From the NCBI RefSeq assembly GCF_000012845.1, contig NC_009615.1:1263501-1327500 (forward strand): DNA of 64,000 bases. The letters are read 5' to 3'. The position numbers were made by a program, and so were the translations under genes. This document shows positions 61,154 through 64,000 of this stretch, piece after piece; within the stretch, counting starts at the first letter, position 1, and every line of letters begins with the position of its first letter. This DNA is from Parabacteroides distasonis ATCC 8503. GTDB taxonomy: Bacteria > Bacteroidota > Bacteroidia > Bacteroidales > Tannerellaceae. The notes below the pieces were generated by a model. The model saw nothing but the letters and a program-made list of their open reading frames with translations, did not search any database and had not been told where the DNA came from.

Positions 61154-63532
61154 TTAGTTTTTAATCATGTTAACAATAGAGGTAATCATCGCAGCCATAG
61201 AGGTAGCGGAGCTACTGATACTCATGATCTCAGCCAAGCTTCGGCGCTCACGTTGCGTTTTCGTCGGAACTACGATCTCACAGCCCGGCTCCACTTTCGG
61301 ATAACGCTTGAAAAAGATAGCGGTACGCTTCGTCGTAGCGACCTTACCATTCATATATATTACGATCGGATACTTACGTGCGATATCATTATAACCACCG
61401 GCTTGAGACAAGCAATCCATAACCGACATACCTTTCGTGTAAGTTACGCTGTTCGGATAAGTCACGGCTCCGCTCATCTTCACCGTACTTTGCATCTGCG
61501 GGATATAAAGCTCATCGCCGTCACGAAGCACAACGTCATCGATACTACCCGGATTTGCCAACGCTTTCTCTAAATCAATACCTACGGAATAGTCCTTCAC
61601 ATTCATCAACGCTACACCGATGGAATCCCGGCTTTGCTTATTCGCCTCACTTAAAGCCAGAAGGGTCTCCATGCGTTTCAATTCATCTTCTGTCAACTGA
61701 CGTTTCAAGCTAGCACCTTTTACATAAGACTCTGGGGTAACTCCTCCCGCTTTCGCGATAATATCACTCAAGCGAGCGTTCTTCGTAGCCAATACATAGC
61801 TACCGGCAAAAGTGATCTCGCCGTTCACCTTCACGACCTGTTGCTCATGATACCCCGGGGAGAAACGAACATAAACCTCATCGAACGGCTCCAATGTGAA
61901 GATCGTATCTCCCGCATTCAACTTGAAGTCCTCACTCAACGAGAAGTTATATACATCGGCGATCCGGTTGACATTCTGATTGGAACTAGGATCCTTCACA
62001 CGACGGGCTACCTCTACATTAATAGAAGAAGCGGACTCTCTTAAACCACCTGCCATCATGATAGCGTCTTCTATTGTCAAATTATGACGATACGGAAGCA
62101 CCGTATCCGGATAATTCACGGCTCCGCCAACCTTGATCGTATAAGGTTCGCGCAAATCGAATAGGGAAGGAATGCTTAATTGGTCTTCCGCTTGCAACTC
62201 CACATCTGGAGCGGTACCGTTCAAGATACCACGAATATCCACGGCGATCATCGTAGTCGTGAAATCCGGATTCAAACGGGTAATCAAGGCACGGCCGGCG
62301 AACTCGTCTCCTTTAAGACCTGCGGCCTGTTTTACCAATTGCTTTACCGTACGAACCGACGGACTTAACTCATATTCTCCCGGACGCCATACAGCTCCCG
62401 TCACGACCAAACGATTCTCATAAAAAGGAATAACGGAATCTACCTGCAAAGAATCGCCATCCTGCATCACGAAAGAAGCGAACTTATCCTCCGAAACCGT
62501 AGAGATCTGGTAACGACTATCTGATTTACGCTTCACTTGTACGTCCTTCGTATAAGCGTCGCCGGTAAATCCGCCAGCCATATCCAGCAATTGCTTCAAG
62601 GTCTCGCCCTTGCGCAACTCGAAAATACGATTACGTTTCACCTTACCTCGAACCACCGCTAACTGGTCGTACGGGCCTACCATAATCATATCGTTCTCTT
62701 CCAAACGGACATTCGTTGTGTACTTTCCGTTCAATAAATAATCATATACGTCGAGATTAGCGATTTCCTTGCTATTACGATATACCTTGATGCTACGCAA
62801 AGAACCAATCTTATTCACACCACCGGCGGCATACAACGCATTAAATAATGTGGCGAATGAAGGTAATGTATACGTACCGGGAGCGACTACCTCGCCGACA
62901 ATATTCACCTTCATGCTACGAATCTGGCTCAAACTGACGGAAACAAAGGTATTCCCCTCTCCCGAACCAGACAGCGTAGACATAATCTGGCTCAACTCCT
63001 GACGCAGACGAGTCTCAGCGCCAGCGATCGTCAATCCACTGACCGACACCGGACCTAAATTTGGTACAAGGATCGTACCGTCCGGAGAGATCTTTAATTT
63101 CAAGTTTAGCTCGGAATCTCCCCATACATTAATCAATAACTCATCACCAGCGGAAAGCACATAATCCTTAGGTGTAGGGATGTTTAAATCTGGGGCAAAA
63201 GATAAGTTCTTGTTTGAGAAGATTTCATGCCCGAATACGGTATTCTCCATGGCTGAAGCAGGAAGATTATTTCTACGTTGGGCTTCTAAGGATTGTCCTT
63301 CATCGATTACCGGCATTACCCGGTCGCTAACCTTCGCATCGGTAGCGGTAGCTTGAGATCCGACAGATCCCCCTTCTTGTTTCATACGCTTGGCTAATTC
63401 CTGCTGTATCTGCGTATCCGACATTCCAGCGGCTTTCGCCTTGTCAATCAAGTCTTGCGGAACCTGCGCATACACAGATCCCGACAGCAATAAGCAACAT
63501 ACGCATAGTACGTTCTTAAACGATAAATTCAT
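61154..63532 (-). CDS. wza: Outer-membrane polysaccharide export protein (Wza/SLBB family)
   Basis: The 792-residue protein has a signal peptide (to about residue 22), a polysaccharide export domain with LSAGDELLINVWGDSELNLKLKISPDG (near 125-151) and several SLBB domains (for example VVAPGTYTLPSF and VNGEITFAGSYVL), with a C-terminal helical segment (SSATSMAAMITSIV). It exports capsule or exopolysaccharide through the outer membrane. A -7 box TATCTTTG (63621-63628, minus strand) lies 89 bases upstream of the ATG. wzz follows 6 bp downstream; no glycosyltransferases are in the window. Confidence 0.93.
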   Translation of the reverse strand: MNLSFKNVLCVCCLLLSGSVYAQVPQDLIDKAKAAGMSDTQIQQELAKRMKQEGGSVGSQATATDAKVSDRVMPVIDEGQSLEAQRRNNLPASAMENTVFGHEIFSNKNLSFAPDLNIPTPKDYVLSAGDELLINVWGDSELNLKLKISPDGTILVPNLGPVSVSGLTIAGAETRLRQELSQIMSTLSGSGEGNTFVSVSLSQIRSMKVNIVGEVVAPGTYTLPSFATLFNALYAAGGVNKIGSLRSIKVYRNSKEIANLDVYDYLLNGKYTTNVRLEENDMIMVGPYDQLAVVRGKVKRNRIFELRKGETLKQLLDMAGGFTGDAYTKDVQVKRKSDSRYQISTVSEDKFASFVMQDGDSLQVDSVIPFYENRLVVTGAVWRPGEYELSPSVRTVKQLVKQAAGLKGDEFAGRALITRLNPDFTTTMIAVDIRGILNGTAPDVELQAEDQLSIPSLFDLREPYTIKVGGAVNYPDTVLPYRHNLTIEDAIMMAGGLRESASSINVEVARRVKDPSSNQNVNRIADVYNFSLSEDFKLNAGDTIFTLEPFDEVYVRFSPGYHEQQVVKVNGEITFAGSYVLATKNARLSDIIAKAGGVTPESYVKGASLKRQLTEDELKRMETLLALSEANKQSRDSIGVALMNVKDYSVGIDLEKALANPGSIDDVVLRDGDELYIPQMQSTVKMSGAVTYPNSVTYTKGMSVMDCLSQAGGYNDIARKYPIVIYMNGKVATTKRTAIFFKRYPKVEPGCEIVVPTKTQRERRSLAEIMSISSSATSMAAMITSIVNMIKN

Positions 63533-63620
63533 ACAGTCTATTATTGTTTTTTATTATATACCACCCCTGCTATAAGCGACTAACTTAAAAAAAGCAGCTA
63601 TTCTCTAGATTTTCAGCTGG

Positions 63621-63628
63621 CAAAGATA
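63621..63628 (-). promoter_or_regulatory. -7 box of the wza-wzz operon
   Basis: TATCTTTG on the minus strand fits TAnnTTTG. No matching TTG was found upstream at the usual distance. A leader of roughly 80 bases would precede wza. Confidence 0.4.
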
Positions 63629-63650
63629 AAGAATCTTTTTAATATATGGC

Positions 63651-64000
63651 TTAAAAAGTCACCGTTAATCCATCATATGAGTAATGTACATGCGGAGGCA
63701 ACTCTTTTTCAACGACCGCATGCAACCCTATGCGATGACTCATATGGATTAAATAGGCCTCCTTGGGCTGGATACGGGATATATTCGCTAAGGCTTCCTC
63801 CAGACTCTCATGCGATTGATGCTCTCCTTTCCGAAGAGCATCAATAACCAATACATCAAGGTTTTCCAACTTAGCGTACTCCTCTTCCGGAAGATATTTA
63901 AGGTCGGTCAAGTAAGCCATATTGCCGATACGGAAACCTAAGATCGGCAGCTTAGCGTGCATTACACGAATGGGAGTGATCATGACACCGGCGGCCTCAA
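63651..64000 (-). CDS. Metallo-beta-lactamase-fold hydrolase (PhnP-like), 5' end beyond window
   Basis: The C-terminal 116 residues or so of a metallo-beta-lactamase-fold protein are visible, with ITPIRVMHAKLPILGFRIG, LTDLKYLPEEEYAKLENLDVLVIDALRKGEHQSHES and LIHMSHRIG that match the PhnP/RNase Z-like phosphodiesterases. The reading frame stays open to position 64000, so the gene continues beyond the window edge. The substrate is unknown. It is upstream of wza on the same strand. Confidence 0.8.
   Translation of the reverse strand, partial: EAAGVMITPIRVMHAKLPILGFRIGNMAYLTDLKYLPEEEYAKLENLDVLVIDALRKGEHQSHESLEEALANISRIQPKEAYLIHMSHRIGLHAVVEKELPPHVHYSYDGLTVTF

Overview
The window looks like a chromosomal segment of a gut Bacteroidota bacterium, most likely Parabacteroides (P. 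distasonis-like; inferred, no database search was run). Supporting evidence is the Bacteroidota-type promoters (-7 box TAnnTTTG, often with a -33 TTG), weak or absent Shine-Dalgarno sequences, a sodium-pumping NQR complex, a classical menaquinone operon, a type IX secretion plug-like protein, a GH84 hexosaminidase, a SusC-like outer-membrane barrel and Wza/Wzz capsule export genes. No rRNA, tRNA, insertion sequence, prophage or CRISPR array was found. Most genes are housekeeping.

Layout. 1-6.5 kb: clpC (cut by the window edge), gyrA and a periplasmic TPR protein. 6.8-10.6 kb: a six-gene minus-strand cluster built around an [FeFe]-hydrogenase-like protein with PHP, two DRTGG and two GHKL ATPase proteins. 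10.7-14 kb: pepP, an orphan envelope protein and a thioredoxin fold without catalytic cysteines. 14.2-18.9 kb: a five-gene operon of ABC transporter, GntR regulator and outer-membrane barrel with a palindrome over its predicted start site. 19-25.6 kb: serB, small proteins, mgtC, xth, pyrKD and an XRE regulator. 25.6-26.4 kb: an AT-rich gap with a promoter, a tiny ORF and a terminator. 26.4-29.4 kb: holA, AMP nucleosidase and a lone HsdR_N-type nuclease. 29.6-35.6 kb: nqrABCDEF, whose NqrC carries an N-terminal rubredoxin domain. 35.8-42 kb: T9SS plug-like protein, ferredoxin-type membrane protein, and an Hpt, cysteine desulfidase, CDF, guanine deaminase operon. 42.2-52.2 kb: Upf1-like helicase, two HAD phosphatases (the second fused to a MenI-type thioesterase), then menF-D-B-C-E. 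52.2-60 kb: two DUF3857 transglutaminase-like proteins, GH84, nth and an orphan. 60-64 kb: wzz, wza and a partial metallo-hydrolase.

The pathways fit together: NQR oxidises NADH and passes electrons to menaquinone, whose synthesis is encoded about 10 kb away, and dihydroorotate oxidation by PyrD/PyrK feeds NAD.

The most unusual pattern is a set of short degenerate repeat clusters with a nearly constant 22-23 bp period but cluster-specific sequence. Four lie between genes (6719-6806, 13966-14119, 29486-29577, 44902-45077) and two sit in frame inside menaquinone genes (menF 46615-46702; menE 51956-52043). I do not recognise this family. Other leads are the rubredoxin-NqrC fusion, the HAD-MenI fusion, the hydrogenase-like sensor lacking its proton-transfer cysteine, and the promoter-sORF-terminator unit at 26.1-26.4 kb.
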